Assembly (NCBI GenBank): GCA_030144725.1
Contig: JASKMD010000013.1
Coordinates: 2,566,322 to 2,630,321, forward strand
Source: Haematococcus lacustris
Taxonomy: Eukaryota; Chlorophyta; Chlorophyceae; Chlamydomonadales; Haematococcaceae
DNA length: 64,000 nucleotides
Direction of reading: 5' to 3'
The position numbers and the translations under genes are program-made. Position 1 is the first letter of the stretch. Each line of letters begins with the position of its first letter. The notes beneath the pieces were generated by a model that saw only the letters and a list, made by a program, of their open reading frames with translations, did no database searches and was not told where the DNA came from. Of this stretch, positions 13,301 through 19,464 are shown in pieces.

Positions 13301-15722
13301 CACTTGCCCCAAGAGACTCGTGCCATTGTGCGCCCCTTTCTCTACAGCAAATACATTGTGCAGGACAACACCGCGTTGAATGCCGCTGCATCTGCCACCG
13401 CTGCCGCCACCGCTTCGGCTTCCGCGGGAACAGAGAGCGTCATGGGCGTTGCAGCGCTAGTGCGAGAGGACAGCGACGCCAGCGCGCAAATCGCTGACGA
13501 TGCTGCGGCGCCGCGCGGGCCGGGTATCGCGGGCCGCGCGAACTCCTCAGTCGGATCCGCGCTGACAGCGGGCAAGGGGCGCAGCGATGCGGGCACCGGG
13601 GCATTGCAGCAGATGTCGTCAGCAGGATCCGGACTCACCGCCGGGTTGGGTCCAGCCGGGACCGGGCCGGTACTGTTCGGGAGCCGGCAGTTCTCATGCC
13701 GCAGGTGGCTTGAGCTGTGGCTGCGGGGAATGATTAAGGCCAGCACAGGACCTTGCCAGCCTGCCTTCAACGCCCTGGCCACCTGCCTGAAGTTCGACCT
13801 GCCACTCATGCTGTATGCCTTGCCTCAGGTAAGCCGGCAGTGAGCAGCCGCAGGGCGTGAGCTTCGCCTGGCAAGGCCTGCCCCACCCCACCCATATCAC
13901 CGCTCGTGTCACTCTTCTCCTCTTGCCCTCGCCCCCATGGCTGCCTGTCCCCCCGCATGCCCTGCCGCTGCTTGTGCCCCTAGTGCAACCCACGGTGTCG
14001 CTGCCCCTGCCCCTGCCCCTGCCCCTGCCCCTGCCCCCTGCCCCTGCCCCTGCCCCTGCCCCTGCCCCTGCCCCTGCCCCTGCCCCCTGCCCCTGCCCCT
14101 TGCCCCTGCCCCTGCCCCTGCCCCCTGCCCCTGCCCCTGCCCCTGCCCCTTGCCCCTGCCCCTGCCCCTGCCCCTGCCCCTGCCCCTGCCCCTGCCCCTG
14201 CCCCTGCCCCTGCCCCTGCCCCTGCCCCTGCCCCTGCCCCTGCCCCTGCCCCTGCCCCTGCCCCTGCCCCTGCCCCTGCCCCTGCCCCCTGCCTGTGTCC
14301 TGCTGCCGCTGCTGCTGCAGGTGGTGTTTAACGTGGGTGGTACTGGGCAGCCCTGCCAGCAGTGGCCTCCATCAGGGCGGAGATAGCCGCGCTGCTGTCA
14401 GCCGCCAGCCAGTCTGTTGGGGGGGGAGCAGCAGCAGGCGGGGGTAGGGGAGGTGCGGGCCAGGGGGGCCCCATGGACCCAGGCGGGGGGGCGCCTGGGG
14501 CGTCCACTGGGAGCAGCAGGGTGCCCCGGCAGCCACCGCATGGGCAGCACAGCGCTCCTTGGACGTCAGGGGGGGAGGTGGAGGGGGGCCAGGGGGCCCG
14601 GGCGGTGGCGCCTGTACCAGAGCTGGAGCTGTACCTGCAGGTAAGGGGTTAGGGGGTTGACCTGATGGGGGGTGGGCAGGGGTTGGAGGGAGGGAGGACG
14701 AGCAGCAGCAGCAGCACCACCACCATCACCACCACCACCACCACCACCACCACCACCACCCTTGCTTATGCCGGCATCTGGGGCCGCTGCCGCTTTGCCC
14801 AGGTGCTATTCACGCTGCTGGACGTGCTCTCGCGCTATCTCCGCGATTGGGCTATCGGTGAGCATACCGATACCATCGGGCCATCGCGTGACCTTTCAGC
14901 AATATGCATTGTGAAAGGGCATATATTGGATAATTCGTTCGGTCGTCATTCGCCCCTTATGGCTCCTTTGGTGGCCTTCGGTGGTCCTTCAGCCCGGTCA
15001 GCCAAAATGAGTCAAACTCTCATAACCGCGCGTTGACCAGCATCGCGGCGCGGCTGTCCGTGTCGTAGGCAACGCCAGTCGTCCTGACAGCGCGACCAAC
15101 AGCGGCGCAAGTGGTGCCGGGGCGGGGACAAGCCCGGTGGCCAAAGTGGCGGCATTTTTGGACGGCATTCCCAAGCAGCAGCTGGCGCAAGCGGCGCTGC
15201 GTTGCGGGGCGCACGCGCGTGCCCTGCAGTACTACGAGACGTGGGTCCGGAGCGTTCAAGGTGGCGGGCTGAACCCTGCGGCCTGCAACAGCAACATCCA
15301 GTACACCAGCAGCCAGGTGACTCACAAGGAGGGGGCAGACAGGAAGGGAAGGGGCAAGAGGGAGGGAGAGGGGAGAGGGGAGAGGGGAGAGGGGAGAGGG
15401 GAGAGGGGAGAGGGGAGAGGGGAGAGGGGAGAGGGGAGAGGGGAGAGGGGAGAGGGGAGAGGGGGAGTCATAGAGTACAGAGCGCAACAACAAGGTGACA
15501 TGGAGGATGGCATTCACGTAGCTGCGGTGCCCCCCCCACATGCTGCAAGACACCCCCTGCCCTGCCCTTGCCCTACCCCTGCCCCCTTGCCCCTTGCCCC
15601 TGCCCCCCTCCCGACTGCCCAGGTGTCGTTCCTGCTGGAGGTGTAACGGCCAGCTGGAGGAGCCAGACGGGATCGCTGGCCTGGTGCAGCTGCGGCCCGG
15701 CGGCCTCACTCCCGCTGACCAG
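1301..15722 (+). CDS. ATR: ATR-like checkpoint kinase gene (PIKK family), 5' and middle part, 24 exons, kinase end missing
   Basis: ATR is the nuclear PI3K-related kinase that senses RPA-coated single-stranded DNA and starts the replication-stress checkpoint. Exons read here (GT/AG borders, phases all consistent): 1301-1484, 1578-1719, 2271-2383, 2546-2745, 3183-3317, 3599-3697, 3882-4141, 4322-5008, 5214-6906, 7189-8056, 8458-8644, 8982-9115, 9240-9842, 10097-10214, 10390-10985, 11305-11558, 11812-11933, 12442-12589, 12805-13003, 13175-13828, 14321-14640, 14803-14857, 15069-15316, 15623-15722. They total about 8.1 kb, roughly 2,700 codons, longer than the matching part of animal ATR because of Ala/Gly/Pro-rich inserts. 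The clearest family matches are CGECLGALGAIEPARL (exon 19), the exon 20-21 block and the FAT start with EEPDG. ATM and TOR fit less well. The start ATG is uncertain (1229, 1256 and 1301 are all in frame). Three frame breaks exist at about 4400, 14362 and 15644. The FAT remainder, kinase and FATC domains would lie beyond the gap at 15957. Confidence 0.85.
1854..1936 (+). repeat. G-rich simple repeat in ATR intron 2
   Basis: Short tandem units of five or six G plus A lie on the coding strand between exons 2 and 3, where the RNA could form G-quadruplexes. Confidence 0.85.
2271..2745 (+). CDS. ATR: ATR-like exons 3-4
   Basis: Exon 3 (2271-2383) encodes LMSQVVGLVLRVPVSSRALE and a following amphipathic helix. 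Exon 4 (2546-2745) encodes DARQELVTLSWPE followed by a Ser/Gln-rich stretch and a donor GTGAGT after 2745. Both borders are canonical and phases 1 then 0 agree with neighbours. The intron between them is built from a 7-bp repeat. Confidence 0.6.
2388..2456 (+). repeat. (CCCCTCA)n 7-bp tandem repeat in ATR intron 3
   Basis: About nine near-perfect copies of CCCCTCA directly follow the exon 3 donor. Confidence 0.9.
3183..4141 (+). CDS. ATR: ATR-like exons 5-7
   Basis: Exon 5 (3183-3317) encodes AVAGLCSQLVRGLLLAQPLL. Exon 6 (3599-3697) encodes AECFEALAVVQAV and ends with a tryptophan-containing helix. Exon 7 (3882-4141) encodes a Leu/Ala-rich HEAT-like segment with a Gly-rich insert, then LLLLAGPRLAQLLTAAALRP. 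All borders are CAG/GT and phases are 0, 0 and 2. They are inferred HEAT repeats of the ATR solenoid; sequence identity is too low to place individual repeats. Confidence 0.6.
4322..5008 (+). CDS. ATR: ATR-like exon 8, with basic NLS-like motif and one frame switch
   Basis: The exon enters with VLSLLMSHCPPSIPQAIPLM and exits in the next frame with LLPCMGALAAWLHGQPLALA, then Gly/Ala-rich sequence and the basic cluster KRRRVKMK near 4963-4990. A basic cluster also occurs in the N-terminal third of animal ATR, so it may be a nuclear localisation signal. The two halves are in different frames; the switch lies between about 4390 and 4440, next to a run of eight C, so a homopolymer indel is the simplest explanation. 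No intron of normal size fits. Confidence 0.55.
5214..6906 (+). CDS. ATR: ATR-like exon 9, 1.7-kb exon rich in Ala/Gly
   Basis: One long open exon joined in phase to exons 8 and 10. Structured islands such as LRTSVLQLLRQGGQRLLTCQP, cut by CAG-run polyalanine and poly(Gly/Glu) stretches, include VGHALLHALISLQAPAAL, LQALLLLAADTWLALRP and MRALLVAEVAAGLAAAALEG. The low-complexity inserts explain why this region is longer than in other ATR proteins. Some inserts may really be unrecognised introns. Confidence 0.55.
6915..7051 (+). repeat. (AGGGGG)n hexanucleotide repeat in ATR intron 9
   Basis: About 22 uninterrupted copies on the coding strand. The RNA would be strongly G-quadruplex prone. Confidence 0.95.
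7189..8056 (+). CDS. ATR: ATR-like exon 10
   Basis: The exon begins one base before a codon, as exon 9 requires. It encodes helical repeat segments (VRSALQLLSSAQQLPCWG, AQRLAAAHCLHLLTRTCQ, LLQRLMKLLVADNGCVRQ) separated by a Pro/Gly/Ser-rich linker of about 150 residues. The last segment has the form of the ATR HEAT repeat that precedes the middle of the solenoid. Confidence 0.65.
8458..9115 (+). CDS. ATR: ATR-like exons 11-12
   Basis: Exon 11 (8458-8644) encodes TGQLLHTYLRLPVLFEAFG. Exon 12 (8982-9115) supplies the two bases needed to complete its last codon, then EVAERKAWEEAVKSCESK, LVQELRTLMEP. Borders are canonical and phases agree on both sides. Confidence 0.6.
9240..9842 (+). CDS. ATR: ATR-like exon 13, UME-like region
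   Basis: A well-ordered, low-repeat exon of about 200 residues. It contains LEMRATASQALGDIAARAG, LLQMDDSALARAIVPHVIGW and LATLAELLGTTSQALFANYA followed by HAIAYAFW, matching the pattern of the UME domain found in ATR, Mei-41 and Mec1/Rad3 proteins. The acceptor could be at 9225, 9237 or 9240; all keep phase 0. Confidence 0.75.
10097..10985 (+). CDS. ATR: ATR-like exons 14-15
   Basis: Exon 14 (10097-10214) encodes the segment after the UME domain, including YDPPSDIVACSHDYLDELAK, which aligns with the D-x-I helix region of ATR. Exon 15 (10390-10985) stays open throughout and encodes LLSGHPVANLLKDFGDSFK, a Pro-rich insert, then RDVRSPAVKLQALTAWRVFV. An intron inside 10468-10744 is possible, but no acceptor there preserves the phase. 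Confidence 0.75.
11305..11933 (+). CDS. ATR: ATR-like exons 16-17
   Basis: Exon 16 (11305-11558) covers VAVVLLPALEEGG, AVAILEDLVLTHRSHTAAAL, LPSLPGLERLHGVL and LLISALEHESLAVR, which follow ATR block by block. Exon 17 (11812-11933) completes the split Arg codon and continues GELRGFLTKQRKWVGNLLSA. The donor at 11934 is chosen because it gives the phase exon 18 needs. The intron between them is a CCCTGA-type hexanucleotide repeat. Confidence 0.8.
11651..11810 (+). repeat. (CCCTGA/CCCTGG)n hexanucleotide repeat in ATR intron 16
   Basis: About 26 tandem hexamers run to the splice acceptor of the next exon, so the repeat supplies its polypyrimidine tract. Confidence 0.9.
12301..12430 (+). repeat. 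Degenerate CACCCTA-type repeats in ATR intron 17
   Basis: Irregular CACCCTAA/CACCCTAC/CGCCCCAA units every 8-16 bp, similar in composition to telomeric CCCTAAA but not regular enough to be a telomeric tract. Confidence 0.6.
12442..13003 (+). CDS. ATR: ATR-like exons 18-19, most diagnostic block
   Basis: Exon 18 (12442-12589) encodes DAAELLGSLMASLLRCCENA. Exon 19 (12805-13003) begins by completing an Arg codon and reads CGECLGALGAIEPARL, a segment almost identical in ATR proteins generally, then VARMAVTRHLVRILTTTSDL and FVSYAIQ. This is the strongest evidence that the gene is ATR rather than another PIKK. Confidence 0.9.
13175..13828 (+). CDS. ATR: ATR-like exon 20
   Basis: Starts AILQHYSQF directly after YAIQ of the previous exon. 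It contains GLYSHLPQETRAIVRPFL, a variable Ala/Ser/Gly-rich insert of about 110 residues absent from animal ATR, then RRWLELWLRGMIKA and FNALATCLKFDLPLMLYALP, both matching the ATR order just upstream of the FAT domain. Confidence 0.85.
14001..14292 (+). repeat. (CCCCTG)n hexanucleotide repeat in ATR intron 20
   Basis: Nearly 300 bp of CCCCTG with occasional extra C, ending about 30 bp before the exon 21 acceptor. Confidence 0.95.
14321..14640 (+). CDS. ATR: ATR-like exon 21, contains a one-base frame break
   Basis: In the expected phase 0 it reads VVFNVGGTGQPCQQ, but the homologous continuation ASIRAEIAALLSAAS is in the next frame. One missing base near 14362 (CAGCAG followed by TGGCC) restores a gap-free ATR alignment and leads to a phase-0 end that fits exon 22. 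A frame-neutral Gly/Pro-rich insert follows. Confidence 0.7.
14803..15316 (+). CDS. ATR: ATR-like exons 22-23, start of FAT domain
   Basis: Exon 22 (14803-14857) encodes VLFTLLDVLSRYLRDW. Exon 23 (15069-15316) completes its split codon and reads VAKVAAFLDGIPKQQLAQAA, then RCGAHARALQYYETWV. The FLDxIPxxxLAxAA and ARALQYYE pattern is the ATR FAT-domain entry (TPR-like helices that clamp the kinase). Confidence 0.85.
15361..15465 (+). repeat. (GGGGAGA)n 7-bp tandem repeat in ATR intron 23
   Basis: About 14 copies of GGGGAGA/GAGAGGG. Confidence 0.9.
15623..15722 (+). CDS. ATR: ATR-like exon 24 (FAT domain), with in-frame TAA
   Basis: Phase 0 gives VSFLLEV and then TAA at 15644-15646. The homologous continuation NGQLEEPDGIAGLVQL lies one base further on, so deleting the T at 15644 gives an alignment of the same length as ATR. 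Either a base error or a real lesion. The exon ends CAG|GT at 15722; nothing recognisable as ATR follows before the gap. Confidence 0.75.
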
Positions 15723-15956
15723 GTCACACCCCCCCCATCCCCCCCACCCCCCCACCACCCCCTCACATCTGGTGCTGCTGACCAGGTCACCCCCCCCCCC
15801 CCCCTCCCCCCCCACCTTCCCTGCGGCTGCTGTCCAGGCCTGCTCCCACCTCCCTCCTGCGACCCCACCTGGCCTGCTGCTGCCGCATCCTGCTCCAGTG
15901 CCTTCCTGCCTACTGCCCTACTGACCAGCTTCCACCCAGCTATCCACCCAGCTTCC

Positions 15957-16456
15957 NNNNNNNNNNNNNNNNNNNNNNNNNNNNNNNNNNNNNNNNNNNN
16001 NNNNNNNNNNNNNNNNNNNNNNNNNNNNNNNNNNNNNNNNNNNNNNNNNNNNNNNNNNNNNNNNNNNNNNNNNNNNNNNNNNNNNNNNNNNNNNNNNNNN
16101 NNNNNNNNNNNNNNNNNNNNNNNNNNNNNNNNNNNNNNNNNNNNNNNNNNNNNNNNNNNNNNNNNNNNNNNNNNNNNNNNNNNNNNNNNNNNNNNNNNNN
16201 NNNNNNNNNNNNNNNNNNNNNNNNNNNNNNNNNNNNNNNNNNNNNNNNNNNNNNNNNNNNNNNNNNNNNNNNNNNNNNNNNNNNNNNNNNNNNNNNNNNN
16301 NNNNNNNNNNNNNNNNNNNNNNNNNNNNNNNNNNNNNNNNNNNNNNNNNNNNNNNNNNNNNNNNNNNNNNNNNNNNNNNNNNNNNNNNNNNNNNNNNNNN
16401 NNNNNNNNNNNNNNNNNNNNNNNNNNNNNNNNNNNNNNNNNNNNNNNNNNNNNNNN
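15957..16456. other. Assembly gap (500 N)
   Basis: Exactly 500 N, probably a placeholder of unknown length between the ATR-like gene and the LINE array. Confidence 0.99.
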
Positions 16457-16482
16457 CCTGGCGGGTGTGGGGGCGAGGGAGC
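16457..16482 (+). mobile_element. End of an inverted LINE ORF2 fragment
   Basis: Matches the right-hand end of the inverted segments at 19439-19464 and 22396-22421. At least one more array unit is therefore partly hidden in the gap. Confidence 0.8.
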
Positions 16483-16930
16483 TTTTTTTTTTTTCATGGA
16501 GGAGCATTACAAGAGAGTGAGAGTGACTAAAGAAAAGAAGAAAAGAGAAGACTACATCAAACAAGGTTTCAACATACACGATCCCCAAGCACCCCATCCA
16601 AACACAGCGGTCCACACACCCCAAGGAAAGGTTCACACACCCCAAGCAAAAGTCCACACAACCCAAGCAACCCCCTACCTAGGACAACGTCAAGACACTC
16701 CCCACACCAACGCCCTCCACCCTAGCTCTACACACCTCCTTAGACCCTCCCCACAAAACTACCCACACGAGCCTAAGCCCCGCCCCTCGACCTGAAACTT
16801 AGAAACCCTACCCCCAACACTCCCACCAAGACCATCTGAGCCCTCGGTCCCCTGACATCCAGTCAACCGCCCGAAGCCTAGCCCACCCCACCCACGGAAC
16901 GCACTAAGCCCCCACCAGCAACCCTGCAGC

Positions 16931-19175
16931 TCAGGCTGGCTTGACGGGGCAGGGGACGGGCCACTGCAAGGAGAGGCGAACCACTAGCTCTCCCCCCCCC
17001 TGCGCCCTGCCCTCCCCCTGCCTAGCCCTCCCTGCTGCCCTCTCCTCCTCCACTCCTCCTGCACCAACCCTCCCCTCTGCCCCCTCCTGCCCTCCCCTCC
17101 GCTCCCTCCTAGGCTGCTTGGCAAACCAGGGCCCCGACGCCTCGGGCCACAGCTGGTCGAAATGGGCAGCGTCCAGCTCCGGGTCCTTTCCCTTGAACCA
17201 GGTGGAGGGCACAGCGCCGCAAAGGCCCACGCGGATGTCCCTCCCCACCCGATGCCAGTCACGCTTGACGGCCGTGGTGAGGGTGGAGATGACCTCCTCC
17301 ACTACCCGACTCGCCACCTGCTGTGGCCGCAGGGCTGTAGCGGCTCCTGAGCTGCGGAGGCGCCACACTGCGCCCAGGTAGGCAACGCGCAGCCGCAGCC
17401 ACAGCAGGCTGTCAGGGGGCTGGAAGGGGGGGGCCTCGCCACGGGTGGGGCGACCACTGAGGAGCAGCATGGCGTCGCCTGAGGGGGGGCGGGTGCCTGT
17501 GAGGCGGCCGTACATGTCCAGCACCCACTCCCGGGCTGGGACCACGGCGGGGCAGGTCAGGAAGGCGTGGGTGAGAGTCTCCAGGTGCCCCGGCTGGCAG
17601 AAGCGGCAGGCGGACGAACCCGGGGCAGCCGCCCCCTTGAGGATGTGACCCCACAAGGCACCGACCATGAGGCTGGCGTGAAGCACCCGCCAGGCCACGA
17701 TGACGTGCTCCCGACGGAGGGTGGGGTCTAGCAGCTCCCTCCACACCTTCGCACACGGCTGGCCCGCCTGAACACCCACAGCCAGCTGGTCCACGGTGTC
17801 GGCCCGGGGAGCGGGCTGAGCAACTGGCTGCCTGCCCCCACGCCGCTGCTGGGCCTCCAGCTGCCGCTCAGCCTGCTGGGCCGCCCTCATCTGCGGCGAG
17901 GGTCGCTAGTGCGCCCTGGCGGAGGTGTCAAGCCAGCGAGGCGGTTGGCTGCCCTGCACCTCCTCGGGGAGCCGCTCCTCCACATCCCTGCCCTGCTGCT
18001 CCCGCTCCCCCGCTGCCCCCTGGCCTACCACCTGCTGCGCGCTGGCCTCCCACTTGAGCTCCAGCTCCTCCAGGGCTCCATCAGCCACCGCTGCCACCTC
18101 CGGTTCGCCCGCTGCCCGAGGGGGGCGCACACCCCACAGCGCATGCCACAGGCCCCCACTGGGTGGGTAGAGGGGGTCGGCACTGACGCGCTGGAGCTGG
18201 TGGAGGCGCACCCTGGCATGCTTGACAGAGAAGTCCAGCAGGGTGGTGGTGCCCATGCCCCACACCCTGAGGGTCCAGCTGCAGGTGAGCCCAGGGGCGC
18301 AAGAGCCACTCCTCCTTAGGACAGGTGCCAGTCCCCTCCTCAGCAAGGTCGGCAGCCTGCCCGCCCGCCCCGCCCCCTGCTCCCCTACGCCCTCCACCTC
18401 CTACACGCCCTCGCCCCTGCCCCCGCCCTGACCCCTTGCCCGCCCCCCTCCCCTGCCCACCCCCCTGGCTCCTCCTTGCTCCTGCCCCTGAGCCTGTTCC
18501 TGCGCCACGTGACCCTGGGCGGGTAGAGGGCGGAGGTGGGGGCTCGCTCCTCCGGAGTCAGCCTGTAGCTGGGCGTGTTGAGCGAGGCCACCGCTGCTGG
18601 CTCCCATGGCGCCCCCTCCTCCGCCCAGAATGCCCCTAGGGGCCCCTGCCCTGTGGGTTCGAGTGGGTAGAGGCGGCCGTTGGGGCCCACCCAGTGGTAG
18701 GGCAGCAGCATGGGGGTGCGCCGCATCACAAACCCCACCCCTGGCCCAACCCTAGGCACTGCCAAACCGGCTGTGGAGGCTGCAGGCGGTCCACCATGCC
18801 CTGCCAGGGCTCGGGGAGGCAAGCCCTGACCAGGTCAGCAGTCCAGCGGGGCTCCCACTCCAGCTGGGGGCTATGCAGGGCCTCCCTCACGTGGCGGACG
18901 TGGGTCCAACCCTGCTTAGCTGCTGCCTCCCTAGCTGCTGGGTTCATGCGGACTTGCGCGTTGTACCACAGCGGTTCCGCCAGCACCGAGAACTAGGACT
19001 GGCTAGCAGAGGGCACCGCACGCAATGGCTTGAGCTCAGCCAGGGCCGCCACGTGAGCTTGCAGCCGCGGGCTAATGCCTCGCGAGGGGGGGGCGGTGGG
19101 GTCGGTGATGACCCACGTGCTGAGGCCGTGGGAGGGGTCTGCCAGCAGGCTGTGGTCAGAGGCTGCCAGGGAGAG
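16931..19175 (-). pseudogene. LINE ORF2 C-terminal part, copy A (broken)
   Basis: The last 319 codons (16931-17890) encode the zinc motif CRFCQPGHLETLTHAFLTC and the C-terminal tail. Upstream an in-frame TAG replaces CAG at about 17911 (shared with B and C), and a second TAG near 18994 is shared with B, E and F. Frame changes separate the remaining pieces. The reverse-transcriptase core is absent. Confidence 0.85.
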
Positions 19176-19464
19176 GAGGCCCTACACCACGAGGCTGCGA
19201 GTCAGCTGGGGCTGCCTAGGGATGGGCACAGGGCCAGGTGGGCCCGCATCAAGCAGGGCCTGGCCATACGTGCCCAGCACTTCCTGCATGCCCAGCGCCG
19301 CGCGCAGCGTGATCTGCAGCAGCGCAGGGAGAAGGCGGGGGCAGTGGCCAGGGCTCATCTCGTGCGGCAGCTGGTGCGGGTGGAGCGAGAGGGGGAGGCT
19401 GAGGTGCAGGCGGCGCAGCACCTAGGAGAGGCCGCAGCCCTGGCGGGTGTGGGGGCGAGGGAGC
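19176..19464 (+). mobile_element. Inverted 5' segment of LINE copy A
   Basis: Reads on + as the ORF2 region between endonuclease and RT (HRARWARIKQGLA, LVRQLVRVEREGEAEVQAAQ), equivalent to about 26505-26780 of copy C but inverted. It stops at GCGAGGGAGC directly against the next poly(T). Confidence 0.85.

Larger units (their letters stand above)
16483..19464 (-). mobile_element. L1-like LINE copy A, 5'-inverted
   Basis: Reading the - strand, the copy ends in 12 A (T run 16483-16494) with TGTAA about 12 nt upstream, then 3' UTR to 16930 and the ORF2 C-terminal part to about 19175. Beyond that, 19176-19464 is ORF2 sequence in the opposite orientation. The two parts are separated in ORF2 by about 2 kb of missing sequence. 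This is the standard picture of twin-primed LINE insertion with deletion at the inversion point. Confidence 0.85.

Noticed and set aside
15723..15956. Another ATR exon before the gap
   Set aside because: Possible acceptors exist (for example before 15837), but the translation shows no ATR similarity.
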